DNA from: CAWEQO01 sp963811225
GTDB lineage: Bacteria > Chloroflexota > Anaerolineae > Anaerolineales > Anaerolineaceae
Assembly (NCBI GenBank): GCA_963811225.1
Contig: CAWEQO010000018.1
Location: 124,001 to 188,000 of the forward strand
Length of the DNA stretch: 64,000 nucleotides
Direction of reading: 5' to 3'
Below are positions 19,318 through 29,208 of this stretch, piece by piece. The position numbers and the translations under genes were made by a program. Positions within the stretch are counted from its first letter, which is position 1; each line of letters starts with the position of its first letter. The notes under the pieces were generated by a model. The model was given only the letters and a program-made list of their open reading frames with translations. It did no database searches and was not told the origin of the DNA.

Positions 19318-19419
19318 GTGAATTTGTTAAGCGCCAAACAGATGGATAAAATCGCTTTCGCTGCAATCGGAGATCAAACCGGTTGGCCGCAGCTTTCTCT
19401 TGGAGATCACCGGCGATGA
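19318..19419 (+). CDS. Possible 33-codon leader ORF coupled to rbsK
   Basis: Starts at GTG 19318 with GGAG 9 bases upstream and ends in a TGA that overlaps the rbsK ATG (ATGA). The same coupling is used between rbsK, rbsD and the first permease, so this frame may be translated and feed ribosomes to rbsK. The product (about 33 residues, with an MDKIAFAAIGDQ stretch) matches no family I know, and it could instead be the end of a decayed upstream gene. Confidence 0.35.
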   Translation: MNLLSAKQMDKIAFAAIGDQTGWPQLSLGDHRR

Positions 19420-20333
19420 ACCCTATCCTCGTCACCGGCAGCATCAACATGGATCTGGTTGTCCGGGCGCCGCGCCATCCCGAGCCCGGTGAGACCCTTT
19501 TGGGCGGAGATTTCGCCACCTTCCCGGGTGGCAAAGGCGCTAATCAGGCCGTCGCGGCGGCCCGCCTCGGCGCGCCGGTCCGAATGATCGGTCGAACGGG
19601 AAGGGACGCCTTTGGCGATCAGATGATGGAAACGCTGGCACAAAACAAGGTGAATACAACCTGGATCCAGCGCGATCCGGAGGCGCGCACCGGCGTAGCC
19701 CTGATTACCGTGGCTGATTTTGGCGAGAACACCATCGTGGTGGCCTCTGGCGCAAACGGCAAGGTTTCCGCAGATCAAGTCCGGGAAGCCGGGCCGGCCT
19801 TTGAGGATGCGCGGCTCTTGCTGCTGCAGTTGGAAATCCCGCTGCCGGCCGTGCGCCAGGCGGTCGCCGAAGCGCGCAAACACCAGGTGGCAGTGATCTT
19901 GAACCCGGCTCCCGCCGCCGCCCTCGAACCCGAACTGCTGGCCCAGCTCGATTACCTGATCCCCAACCGCAGTGAGTTAGCCCTGCTGAGCGGGACAGAC
20001 ATGGACACCGACCCGGTTCAGTCGGCGCAGAAACTTTGCGAAGCCGGGGTCCGTCGGGTAATCGTGACCCTGGGGAGTAAGGGGGTGCTGGTGGTCGAAC
20101 AGGGCCAAGAGGCCACACACCTGCCCTCTTATCAGGTTCCGGTGGTCGACACCACCGCGGCGGGCGATGCCTTTGTGGGAGCGTTCGCCGTGGCCCTGTC
20201 GGAAGGCCGCTCCACCATCGAAGCCGCCCGCTGGGGCAACGCGGCCGGCGCTCTCACCGTCGGCCGAGCAGGGGCGCAGCCGTCGCTGCCCAGCCGAGCC
20301 GAATTGGACTTATTCATGGCAAAAAGAGTATGA
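19416..20333 (+). CDS. rbsK: Ribokinase (PfkB family)
   Basis: Phosphorylates D-ribose to ribose 5-phosphate after import by the downstream transporter. In the 305-residue product the first PfkB signature GGKGANQA is at 38-45, the second (DTTAAGDAF) at 245-253, and the catalytic base is Asp251. The NMDLVVRAPRHPEPGET start is typical of ribokinase. The start at 19416 was chosen because the PfkB fold begins there and GGAG precedes it. It overlaps rbsD by 4 bases. Confidence 0.93.
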   Translation: MNPILVTGSINMDLVVRAPRHPEPGETLLGGDFATFPGGKGANQAVAAARLGAPVRMIGRTGRDAFGDQMMETLAQNKVNTTWIQRDPEARTGVALITVADFGENTIVVASGANGKVSADQVREAGPAFEDARLLLLQLEIPLPAVRQAVAEARKHQVAVILNPAPAAALEPELLAQLDYLIPNRSELALLSGTDMDTDPVQSAQKLCEAGVRRVIVTLGSKGVLVVEQGQEATHLPSYQVPVVDTTAAGDAFVGAFAVALSEGRSTIEAARWGNAAGALTVGRAGAQPSLPSRAELDLFMAKRV

Positions 20334-20728
20334 AGAAAACACCTTTATTGAATATTGAGCTATCGGAATTGATCGCGAGCCTGGGCCACAAGGACATGGT
20401 CGTGATCGGGGACGCCGGTCTGCCGACGCCCCCATCTACCCGGCGCATCGACCTGGCGCTGACCAAAGGCGTGCCCGGCTTCGTCGAAACCCTGCGCACC
20501 ATCCTATCCGAAATGCAGGTGGAAAGCATCATCCTGGCGGAAGAGACGGGCGAGGCGAGCCCGCAGGTGCTGGAGGTCGTGCGTACACTGCTGCCCGACG
20601 CGCCACTGGAGACGGTCAGCCACGAACGGCTCAAGGAAATCTCCGCCTCGGCTTGCGCAGTGGTCCGCACGGGTGAGTTTACGCCCTATTCGAACATCAT
20701 CCTGATCGCCGGGGTAGCCTTCTCATGA
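20330..20728 (+). CDS. rbsD: D-ribose pyranase (RbsD/FucU family)
   Basis: Interconverts the pyranose and furanose forms of ribose so that ribokinase can use it. The 132-residue product has the catalytic His20 in LGHKDMVVIGDAG, and a C-terminal ACAVVRTGEFTPYSNIIL segment with the conserved Tyr/Asn. It overlaps both neighbours by ATGA. FucU, the L-fucose mutarotase of the same family, is an alternative, but the ribokinase next to it favours ribose. Confidence 0.9.
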   Translation: MKKTPLLNIELSELIASLGHKDMVVIGDAGLPTPPSTRRIDLALTKGVPGFVETLRTILSEMQVESIILAEETGEASPQVLEVVRTLLPDAPLETVSHERLKEISASACAVVRTGEFTPYSNIILIAGVAFS

Positions 20729-21678
20729 CAACACCGACCTCACGGTTGAACTTGCGGAATTTCCTGCGCGAATTCGGGCTGCTGATTTCCTTTGGGTTGA
20801 TGGTTGTGGCGCTGTCGCTGCTGTCGGACCGCTTCCTGACGGCAGCCAACATCACCAACGTGCTGCGCATCTCGGCGATCAATGCCATCATCTCGGTTGG
20901 CATGACCTTCGTCATCCTGACTGCGGGGATCGACCTGTCGGTGGGCGCGGTGGCGGCGCTGTCGGCAGTGATCGCGGCCCAGTTGATCCAGACGCTGGGC
21001 AGCACACCGCTGGCAATCGCCGCTTGCCTGCTGATTGGCATCCTGATCGGCATGCTGAACGGTGCGATCACCATTGCGCTGCACATCCCGCCCTTCATTA
21101 CCACGCTGGGCATGATGACCATTGCGCGTGGTCTGGCGCTGACCTTCACCGGTGGACGCCCGATCACCGGCTTCCCCGAAGGCTTCCGTTTCCTGGGAGT
21201 CGGAACCATTGGTTCGCTGGCTGTGCCCATCCTGGTGGCCGGAATCGTATTCGTGCTGGGGTATATCCTGCTGGCGCGCACCTCGCTGGGTGTCCGCATC
21301 CGGGCCCTGGGGAACAACCCCGTCGCCGCCCGGCTGGCCGGCATCAACATCAGCCGCGTCACCGTGATGGTGTACACCATCCAGGGGATGCTGGCGGCCC
21401 TGGCCGGGCTGCTGCTCATCGGGCGGCTGAATTCAGCCGCCCCCACCATTGGCGTTGGATACGAATTCGACGCGATCGCGGCCGTCGTCGTCGGCGGCAC
21501 GAGCTTTGCCGGTGGTGAGGGCGGGTTGTTTGGCACCTTGATCGGCGTGCTCATCATCGGTGTGATCAACAACGGGCTCAACCTGCTTAATGTGAATGCC
21601 CTGTGGGAGCAAGTCGTCAAAGGGATTGTCATCGCGCTCGCGCTGCTGATCTATAAAGCGACGTCTGAAAGGGGGTGA
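20725..21678 (+). CDS. rbsC: Ribose-type ABC transporter permease 1
   Basis: A 317-residue inner-membrane permease of the RbsC/XylH/AraH class with about nine helices. The class signature AGIDLSVGAVAALSAV is near residues 70-85, with GTSFAGGEGGLFGTLIGVLIIGVINNGLNLL towards the end. It works with the ATPase and the lipoprotein downstream. A second paralogous permease closes the operon, so the pore may be a heterodimer. Confidence 0.93.
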   Translation: MTTPTSRLNLRNFLREFGLLISFGLMVVALSLLSDRFLTAANITNVLRISAINAIISVGMTFVILTAGIDLSVGAVAALSAVIAAQLIQTLGSTPLAIAACLLIGILIGMLNGAITIALHIPPFITTLGMMTIARGLALTFTGGRPITGFPEGFRFLGVGTIGSLAVPILVAGIVFVLGYILLARTSLGVRIRALGNNPVAARLAGINISRVTVMVYTIQGMLAALAGLLLIGRLNSAAPTIGVGYEFDAIAAVVVGGTSFAGGEGGLFGTLIGVLIIGVINNGLNLLNVNALWEQVVKGIVIALALLIYKATSERG

Positions 21679-21759
21679 TTTCTAGGAGAGGATGAACCGC
21701 GATGGAACCTCACTAGCACGTCCAATAAAATCAGTGTTCAATTCTAAGGGAGGATTGAG

Positions 21760-22884
21760 ATGAAAAGGACCTTACCATTTATCAGTATCTTACTGGCCGG
21801 GATGATGCTCCTGGCCGCCTGCGCGCCCGCAGCAACCACGGCCCCAACAACCGTACCGGCCACGCAGGCTCCGGCCGCCACGGCAATGCCGACCGCTGCA
21901 ATGCCGACGGTGGCTCCAACAACAGCCCCGACAGCCGCCGGGGCAACAACCGCTCCGACCACCGGCGCAACAGTGGTCGCGTCACCGGAACCGACGCAGG
22001 CATCCGCAGGGGTGTCGACATCCACGCCGCCTACACCGAACCAGCCTTACACGTTGGGCTTATCGCTCTCCACGCTGAACAACCCGTTCTTCGTCACCTT
22101 GCGTGACGGCGCGCAGCAAGCAGCCGACGCAGCCGGCGTGACCCTGGTGGTCTCGGATGCGCAGGACGACCCGGCCCGGCAGGCTTCACAGATCGAAGAC
22201 CTGATCTCCAGGAACGTGGACGCCATCCTGCTGAACCCCACCGATTCGAATGCCGTGGTTCCTGCCGTTGAAAAAGCCAACGCAGCCGGCATCCCGGTGC
22301 TGACCATCGACCGCAGCGCGGCTGGCGGTCAGGTTGTGACCCACATTGCATCGGACAACGTCTTGGGCGGCCAGATGGCTGCCGATTTCTTGTGCAACGC
22401 CATTAATGGCCAAGGGAACGTGGTCGAGCTGCAGGGCACGACTGGCACTTCAGCCGCCCGCGACCGCGGTCAGGGCTTCGACCAGGAAATGGCCTCCGCC
22501 TGCCCAGGCGCTACGATCGTCGCCAAGCGGCCGGCCGACTTTGACCGGACCAAGGGCAACAGCGTCTTCACCGACATCCTGACCGCCCAGCCAGACATCG
22601 CCGGCGTGTTCGCACAGAACGACGAGATGGTGCTCGGCGCGATCCAGGCCGCTCAGGCCGCCAACCGCACCGGCATCGTCTTCGTCGGCTTCGACGCCAT
22701 CCCCGACGCGCTTCAGGCGATCAAGGACGGCAACCTGGCTGCCACCATCGCCCAGCAGCCCTCTGAAATGGGCCGCCTCGGTGTGGATAACGCGATCATC
22801 GCTTTGAACGGCGAATCGGTTCCGGACAACATCCCGGTTCCGCTGAAGCTTATCACCGCCGCCAATGTGAACGAACAACAGTAA
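21760..22884 (+). CDS. rbsB: Ribose/galactose-type substrate-binding lipoprotein
   Basis: A 374-residue solute-binding protein of Periplasmic-binding fold 4. The signal peptide ends in the lipobox LLAAC (Cys21). An Ala/Pro/Thr-rich linker of about 60 residues follows, then the sugar-binding domain from about residue 92 (LGLSLSTLNNPFFVTLRDG). Binding residues typical of RbsB are seen in TIDRSAAGG, SDNVLGGQMAADFL and QNDEMVLGA. The long linker would hold the binding domain away from the membrane. A strong hairpin follows the stop codon. Confidence 0.94.
   Translation: MKRTLPFISILLAGMMLLAACAPAATTAPTTVPATQAPAATAMPTAAMPTVAPTTAPTAAGATTAPTTGATVVASPEPTQASAGVSTSTPPTPNQPYTLGLSLSTLNNPFFVTLRDGAQQAADAAGVTLVVSDAQDDPARQASQIEDLISRNVDAILLNPTDSNAVVPAVEKANAAGIPVLTIDRSAAGGQVVTHIASDNVLGGQMAADFLCNAINGQGNVVELQGTTGTSAARDRGQGFDQEMASACPGATIVAKRPADFDRTKGNSVFTDILTAQPDIAGVFAQNDEMVLGAIQAAQAANRTGIVFVGFDAIPDALQAIKDGNLAATIAQQPSEMGRLGVDNAIIALNGESVPDNIPVPLKLITAANVNEQQ
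21826..22035 (+). repeat. Ala/Pro/Thr-rich low-complexity linker of RbsB
   Basis: This stretch encodes irregular repeats of APTT, ATAMPT and AGATTAP units with no hydrophobic core. A comparable Ala/Pro/Val-rich linker is found in the second binding protein (39160-39295). Such linkers are usual in lipoproteins of this phylum. Confidence 0.6.
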
Positions 22885-22897
22885 TCCAAAATTCAGT

Positions 22898-22935
22898 GTG
22901 CTGTTCTCCCCCGGTATTCTGGGGGAGAACAGCAC
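22898..22935 (+). terminator. Intercistronic hairpin between rbsB and rbsA
   Basis: A perfect 15-base stem (22898-22912 with 22921-22935) and 8-base loop, 14 bases after the rbsB stop. No T run follows. It is likely to protect the rbsB message or cause partial termination, so that more binding protein than ATPase is made, as known for other binding-protein operons. Confidence 0.65.
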
Positions 22936-22951
22936 AACCTCAAGAGAGCAT

Positions 22952-24463
<1,512 letters not shown>

Positions 24464-24465
24464 GC

Positions 24466-25509
24466 ATGTCAGCACTGAACGATAACCAACAACAGGACTA
24501 TAACGAAAACGAAGAGTATGTGCCGGAGCCACCCCACCGGCGGACAGTCTTCTACCGCGCCTTCACGACCAAATACAGCAGCCTAATCTTCCTGATCATC
24601 CTGTGGATCGCGCTGGGCCTCGCCAGCCCGGACTTCCTGCAGCCCAACAATCTGGTTACGGTCGCGCTGCAGACCGCCGTGCTGGCGATCGTGGCGATGG
24701 GGCTGACCTTCACCATGCTGACCGGCGGGATCGACCTTTCGGTCGGCTCGGTGATCGCCCTGACCAGCGCGCTGGCGGCCGGGCTGGCCGCCGAGGCGAC
24801 CCTGGTGTCCGGCGGATTAGGCGGGCAGGGAATGCCGATACTGGTCGCCATCTTGCTGGCGCTGGCCGCAGGAGCAGCGGTGGGGGTCGTGAACGGGCTG
24901 CTGATCATTAAAGGTGGGATGCCGCCCTTCGTCGCCACGCTGGCCATGCTGGCGGTGGTGCGTGGGCTGACCCTGGTCTACACCGGGGGCTACGTCATCC
25001 CCGCCACTCGCAAGGGGTTGACCTTTCTCGGAGCGGGTGAAGTGGGGCCGGTTCCGGTGCCGGTGATCGTAATGGTGATCATGTTCATCGTCCTGTGGTA
25101 TATCCTTTCACAGACCCGCTTCGGCACCTACGTCTACGCGGTTGGCGGCAACCCCGAGACGACCCGCCTGGCGGGTGTGCGCATCGGGCTGGTGATCCTG
25201 GGCACGTACGTGATCAGCGGCTTGATGTCGGCCATGGGCGGGATTATGCTGATGGGGCGCTTGAACTCGGCGCAGCCCAACCTGGCGATCGGCTTCGAAC
25301 TGGACGTGATCGCCGCGGCGGTGATCGGCGGTACCAGCCTGTTTGGCGGGGTTGGCACGCTGTTCGGCACGCTGATCGGCGCTTTCATCATGGGCACGTT
25401 GAGCAACGGTATGAACCTGGTGGGCGTCGATCCGTACCTGCAGCAGGTGATCAAGGGCTTGGTGTTCGTCTTGGCTGTTGCCTGGAATTTTTACACCAAG
25501 CGGAAGTAA
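24466..25509 (+). CDS. rbsC: Ribose-type ABC transporter permease 2
   Basis: A 347-residue paralogue of the first permease, with the signature GGIDLSVGSVIALTSAL near residue 86 and GTSLFGGVGTLFGTLIGAF near 289. It has an extra hydrophilic, acidic N-terminus of about 30 residues (QQQDYNENEEYVPEPP). It starts 2 bases after the rbsA stop. Together with permease 1 it could form a heterodimeric pore, as seen in some sugar ABC systems with two permease genes. Confidence 0.92.
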   Translation: MSALNDNQQQDYNENEEYVPEPPHRRTVFYRAFTTKYSSLIFLIILWIALGLASPDFLQPNNLVTVALQTAVLAIVAMGLTFTMLTGGIDLSVGSVIALTSALAAGLAAEATLVSGGLGGQGMPILVAILLALAAGAAVGVVNGLLIIKGGMPPFVATLAMLAVVRGLTLVYTGGYVIPATRKGLTFLGAGEVGPVPVPVIVMVIMFIVLWYILSQTRFGTYVYAVGGNPETTRLAGVRIGLVILGTYVISGLMSAMGGIMLMGRLNSAQPNLAIGFELDVIAAAVIGGTSLFGGVGTLFGTLIGAFIMGTLSNGMNLVGVDPYLQQVIKGLVFVLAVAWNFYTKRK

Positions 25510-25649
25510 AGCGCAGCCAACTCCTGGTCACCATGAAGCTCGCGTTTCTTACCCATCCGGAAAATTATCCTGCACCTTGATGGAATTTCCGGTCTCGGTT
25601 CTCCAGATTGGGTTGAAATCGAATAACTGATCATCAGGGTTTTGGATCG

Positions 25650-25690
25650 CGGCAAACGAAAACGGGCTGCCGAAAAAACCCGGCAGCCCG
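25650..25690 (-). terminator. Rho-independent terminator of the YlbF/FmdE operon
   Basis: A 10-base GC-rich perfect stem (25663-25672 with 25681-25690) with an 8-base loop. Read leftward it is followed by GTTTTCGTTTG, so it fits a terminator for the minus-strand operon that ends at 25792. It may also stop rbs transcripts coming from the left. Confidence 0.65.
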
Positions 25691-25791
25691 CTATTCGTAC
25701 GGAGAGGTGAGCCCTTTTACGGAAGCTGCTCGGTGGCGCTCGCAGCATGCGATGCCCTTAAGCGCAATGCTCCCACCCGGCTGATGTTTTA

Positions 25792-26148
25792 CTACGCAAA
25801 GGTTGTGTATTCGAATCCTAAGACATTCGTCATCCGTTGGGCGGCTTGGGCGAACAGCGCTTTCACCATCACGAGCCGCTCATCCCGGGCCACGATGAGT
25901 GGATGGCGCTGCAGCTCTCCCTTCAACCGGTAATATGAATCGAGTTCGGGCCGGTCGAGGACGTCTCCCTGCTGCTCGCGCTCCACCAGTTTCTGGTAGA
26001 CCTGGTTATAACGGGTCTCCAAATCAGACACCTCGGGGCTCTCTTGCGCTTGGGCTGCCAGGCGGAGGTATTCTTGCACGTTCGAATCGGCGCCTAGCTG
26101 TTTTCCAAGGTCTTCGGCGGCCTGTTTAAGTTCGTCTGTAATTGCCAT
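25792..26148 (-). CDS. YlbF/YmcA-family protein (copy 2)
   Basis: A 118-residue all-helical protein of the YlbF/YmcA family (formerly DUF964). Start 26148 has AGGAG 7 bases upstream. The family pattern of an N-terminal helix (AAEDLGKQLGADSNVQEY), a central helical hairpin rich in Glu/Gln/Leu, and a C-terminal helix is visible. In Bacillus, YlbF, YmcA and YaaT form a complex that affects phosphorelay and mRNA maturation. Here two family members lie side by side, which suggests a heteromer. No Cys is present in this copy. Confidence 0.75.
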   Translation of the reverse strand: MAITDELKQAAEDLGKQLGADSNVQEYLRLAAQAQESPEVSDLETRYNQVYQKLVEREQQGDVLDRPELDSYYRLKGELQRHPLIVARDERLVMVKALFAQAAQRMTNVLGFEYTTFA

Positions 26149-26244
26149 CTTCAATCTCCTCTCATGCCAAGTTTCTCGGTACCACTGCCCCTTGATAAAT
26201 CATTTGCGTTTGTGTGAGCCAGACCTGGCTCAAAATTAGCCCCC

Positions 26245-26625
26245 TCAGCCACAACCGCTTTTGACAGCGTTCGGGGCAAATGCAACCCCAGCCCCGGCGC
26301 TGATCAACCGGTCGACCGCGCGGAAGAGTTCTTTGACAGCCTCCTCGGCTTTGCGGTACGCTTGCACCGCCGGCAGGGCCTCCAGTTCCGCTTCGAGTGA
26401 CTCCATCGAAGCGCCTTGCGGATCGCCATAATGCATTTGATGTTTGCGCAGCTCCAATGTGAGCCGCTTGACATCCGGGTCGAGTTGGATCAACCGCGCG
26501 AAGCGGATCAGCTCCTGGTACTCCGGCGATTGCGCCAACAGCGCAGCCAACCGGTCTGCGGACTGGTCAATTTGATCGGATGACTCCCGATCAAATTGCG
26601 TGCTGGTAGAAGTGTAAAAGGTCAT
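26245..26625 (-). CDS. YlbF/YmcA-family protein (copy 1)
   Basis: A 126-residue helical protein related to the next gene. The core (SPEYQELIRFARLIQLDPDVKRL followed by a long helix) matches YlbF/YmcA. The C-terminus ends in SGCG, reminiscent of the Cys-containing tails of YlbF. A perfect 12-base inverted repeat lies within its first codons (26568-26598). It follows the FmdE-like gene by 35 bases and is the sixth gene of the ArsR-led series. Confidence 0.75.
   Translation of the reverse strand: MTFYTSTSTQFDRESSDQIDQSADRLAALLAQSPEYQELIRFARLIQLDPDVKRLTLELRKHQMHYGDPQGASMESLEAELEALPAVQAYRKAEEAVKELFRAVDRLISAGAGVAFAPNAVKSGCG
26568..26598. repeat. Perfect 12-bp inverted repeat inside the start of a YlbF-like gene
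   Basis: Arms 26568-26579 and 26587-26598 with a 7-base loop, 28 bases inside the coding region. It could be an mRNA hairpin limiting translation or a protein-binding site; chance is not excluded. Confidence 0.45.
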
Positions 26626-26660
26626 TTTTGGGTTTTCCTGTTTCTAAAAGAGTTCTGCGC

Positions 26661-27266
26661 TTAAATTTTCTCCGCGCAGGGAATGCAGAGCTTCCTCCCA
26701 TTTTTGACGCGCACGTAGCGTTCCACCACGATCTCACCGCATTCTTCGCAGACTTCGGCGTTAAAGTCGTGCTTGCGGCCGGGGGTCAGCTTGATTTCCT
26801 GGACAGGGCCGATATTGAACAGCTTTTCGATGGGTTCGGCCAGGATGTAATCGACCGCCGGCTCGATCAACTCGGGCGCGATCTGCGAGGCCGGTACGCC
26901 GTTCTTGCGGTACTCGATAAACTCGGATTCCTGGTTGCGGCGGATGACCTCGTTGCGAGTGGCAACCCGCACGCTGTGCCCTGTCTTGTTGTCAATCAGG
27001 GTCAGGACGAACTTGCCATACCCCAATTTGCGGATATTGCCTTTGCCGTACGTGCAGCCGGTCGCCATCATCACGCCGTCAACGTAGCAGGTGCCGCAGT
27101 GAGCTTCGTCCACCTCGACCAGCGCGGTCAGCTGACCATCTTTGGCGCGCTCGACGCCTAATGCTTCCATGGCAGCCAGCCCGGCCCGCAGGCCCATCGG
27201 CATTGCGGGGCATTTGTGCCCGTGCAGCAGCAAACCAGCTTTGAACAATTCATTCTCGCGATCCAT
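26661..27266 (-). CDS. FmdE-family protein with C-terminal zinc finger
   Basis: A 201-residue protein started at 27266 (AAGGAG upstream). The N-terminal FmdE domain has the GLLLHGHKCPAMPMGLRAG motif (His15, His17, Cys19) and EVDEAHCGTCYVDG with paired Cys57/Cys60, then CTYGKGNI. These are the conserved residues of the tungsten/molybdenum formylmethanofuran dehydrogenase subunit E family. The C-terminus carries a C-x2-C ... C-x2-C zinc ribbon. FmdE-like proteins occur widely outside methanogens; their function is unknown, though a link to metal, molybdopterin or sulfur metabolism is often suspected. Confidence 0.87.
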   Translation of the reverse strand: MDRENELFKAGLLLHGHKCPAMPMGLRAGLAAMEALGVERAKDGQLTALVEVDEAHCGTCYVDGVMMATGCTYGKGNIRKLGYGKFVLTLIDNKTGHSVRVATRNEVIRRNQESEFIEYRKNGVPASQIAPELIEPAVDYILAEPIEKLFNIGPVQEIKLTPGRKHDFNAEVCEECGEIVVERYVRVKNGRKLCIPCAEKI

Positions 27267-27280
27267 TTGTAAAGCTCCTT

Positions 27281-28036
27281 TTATTTGAGTAAATCGAAAA
27301 TCATTTTGGCTGCGATCAACCACAGCAGCACACCGATAATGCGCTTGAGCTGCGGGCTCGACAACTTGGTTTTCATAAGATGCGAACCGACGATCGAACC
27401 GGCTGCGGCCATGAGGGCCATGATTCCGACGAAGAGCGGGTCAATCCCGCCCATCGTGGCGTGACCCAGGAAACCGGAGAACGAAGAGAAAACAACGATG
27501 AAGGCGGTGGTTCCGGCAGCGACTTTGGCATCCAGTCCGAGCCAATTCAGCACCGGCAGGATGAAGTTGCCGCCGCCGACACCCAACATCCCGCCCAGGA
27601 AACCCGCCACACTGCCCACGCCTGCTCCGGCAGCCACCTCAACCGGTCGCGCGAGGGCTTGACTGCGTTTCTTGGCTTGATAGAACAGCATCATTGCGCC
27701 GGCGAACACCAGAAAAGCCGAAAACAACGCCAGCAGCAGGGTTTTATCGACCGAGGCGGTCAACCGCGCGCCGATCGGGGACAGGATAACGGCGGTAATA
27801 ATCACCGGCAGGCCAAGACGCCAGTTAATGAGCTTACCGCGCCAGTAGTTGATGGCGGCGAACATCAGGCTCACCACGTTCAGCAGCAGGGCGGTTGGGG
27901 TCGCTTCGGCCAGCGGCACACCCAGGTAGTAGAACAGCGGCACAAACAGGAAGGCCGCGCCCAACCCGGCCATTGCCAGCAGGCCGGAGAAGATGAAGAC
28001 GAGGACCGCGCTAATGACGTAAATCGCAATGGGCAT
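27281..28036 (-). CDS. TauE/SafE-family sulfite/organosulfonate exporter
   Basis: A 251-residue membrane protein with about eight helices. The two half-repeats of this family show as GLGAAFLFVPLFYYLGVPLAEATPTALLLN near the N-terminus and GGMLGVGGGNFILPVLNWLGLDAKVAAGTTAFIV in the middle. Members export sulfite, sulfoacetate or related anions. It lies between the DUF318 permease and the FmdE-like gene on the same transcript. Confidence 0.9.
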   Translation of the reverse strand: MPIAIYVISAVLVFIFSGLLAMAGLGAAFLFVPLFYYLGVPLAEATPTALLLNVVSLMFAAINYWRGKLINWRLGLPVIITAVILSPIGARLTASVDKTLLLALFSAFLVFAGAMMLFYQAKKRSQALARPVEVAAGAGVGSVAGFLGGMLGVGGGNFILPVLNWLGLDAKVAAGTTAFIVVFSSFSGFLGHATMGGIDPLFVGIMALMAAAGSIVGSHLMKTKLSSPQLKRIIGVLLWLIAAKMIFDLLK

Positions 28037-28043
28037 GATCGAC

Positions 28044-29090
28044 TCACATGACGATGTTGAACAGATAACCGGTCAGGATGATGGCGACCGCTACCACGCC
28101 GACGAACACGGCGATGAGCTGCGGCTTGAGCACCCGGCGCAGGATGATGACCTCGGGCAGGCTCAGTCCCACCACCGACATCATGAACGCCAGTACAGTG
28201 CCGAGCGAGGCGCCTTTTTCCATCAGGGCGCTGACGATGGGGATAACCCCGGCGGCATTCGAGTACAGAGGTACGCCCAGCAGAATGGCCGCCGGTACCG
28301 ACCACCAGGCTTGCTTGCCCATGATGCCGGTCAAGGCGCTCTCGGGTACGTAGCCGTGGATGCCTGCGCCGACTGCGATGCCGATGATCACGAACAGCCA
28401 AACCTTGCCGACGATCTCTTTGACCGAGTCCCAGGCGCGCTCGATGCGTTCGGTCCAGGTGGGTTTCTCGATGAAGCCGCCTCCGCCCGACTGGATCTGC
28501 CAGACGAAGTCTTCCACGTAGCGTTCCATATTGAACCGCCCGATCAGCATCCCGGCGACGATGGCAATGGTCAGGCCGGAAGCGATGTACAGGCCGGCGA
28601 CCTGCCAGCCGAACAAGCCCAGGAGCAGCACAACCGCGACTTCGTTGATGATCGGCGCGGCGATCAGGAACGAGAAGGTTACGCCGAGCGGGATGCCGCT
28701 CTCGACGAAGCCGATGAACAACGGCACAGCCGAGCACGAGCAGAAAGGCGTCACGATGCCGAGCACCGCTGCCAGGGCATTGCCGATGCCCTGACGCTTG
28801 CCGCCCAGCAGGGCGCGGGTGCGCTCGGGACTGAAAAAGCTGCGCAAGATCGAGATCAGGAAAATCATGCCGGAGAGCAGCAGTAAAATCTTGGGCACGT
28901 CATACAGGAAAAAGGCCAGCGCCTCCCCCAGGTGCGAACCGGCCGGCAGGCTCAGGGCCGAGTAGGCGATCCAATTGGCCAGCGGCTGGATCAGGTTGTA
29001 CGCTGCGAACCATACGGCCGCTGCCGCAGCGACCAGAGCAAACAGCCGCAGTTGGGAAGGCGAATTTTGTGAAAGGGAACGATCCATCAT
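28044..29090 (-). CDS. DUF318 (ArsP-like) permease
   Basis: A 348-residue membrane protein of the UPF0718/ArsP_1 family with about eight to ten helices. The family motif TPFCSCSAVPLFIGFVE with two cysteines is present, followed by SFLIAAPIINEVAVVLL. ArsP proteins export trivalent organoarsenicals using a conserved cysteine pair, so the CSC motif and the ArsR regulator support a role in arsenical or thiophilic metal(loid) export, though other members of the family have unknown substrates. An ArsR-type operator and promoter sit directly upstream. Start at ATG 29090, preceded by AAGGAG. Confidence 0.88.
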   Translation of the reverse strand: MMDRSLSQNSPSQLRLFALVAAAAAVWFAAYNLIQPLANWIAYSALSLPAGSHLGEALAFFLYDVPKILLLLSGMIFLISILRSFFSPERTRALLGGKRQGIGNALAAVLGIVTPFCSCSAVPLFIGFVESGIPLGVTFSFLIAAPIINEVAVVLLLGLFGWQVAGLYIASGLTIAIVAGMLIGRFNMERYVEDFVWQIQSGGGGFIEKPTWTERIERAWDSVKEIVGKVWLFVIIGIAVGAGIHGYVPESALTGIMGKQAWWSVPAAILLGVPLYSNAAGVIPIVSALMEKGASLGTVLAFMMSVVGLSLPEVIILRRVLKPQLIAVFVGVVAVAIILTGYLFNIVM

Positions 29091-29099
29091 AACTCCTTT

Positions 29100-29119
29100 A
29101 TATTCAAAAGGTTGAATAT
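29100..29119. promoter_or_regulatory. ArsR-type operator, copy 2 (DUF318 permease)
   Basis: Palindrome ATATTCA-N6-TGAATAT ten bases before the permease start; the perfect match extends to 9-base arms (29099-29107 with 29112-29120). It covers the probable -10 region of the permease promoter. Confidence 0.78.
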
Positions 29120-29145
29120 AATTAGACAGAAGAACAGGCTGTCAA
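29115..29145 (-). promoter_or_regulatory. Promoter of the DUF318 permease gene
   Basis: On the minus strand a perfect -35 TTGACA (29145-29140) is followed after 19 bases by TATATT (29120-29115), which lies inside the operator. The spacing is longer than ideal, as in some metal-responsive promoters. Confidence 0.45.
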
Positions 29146-29208
29146 AGCGGTATTGTTCGAAGGGCAGCGCCCCTGCAAACAGCACCGCTTCGGCAGCCCC
29201 GTTAACGC

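Noticed and set aside
21826..22035. A CRISPR-like or tandem DNA repeat.
   Set aside because: The repetition is coding low complexity (Ala/Pro/Thr linker) with irregular unit length and no spacers.
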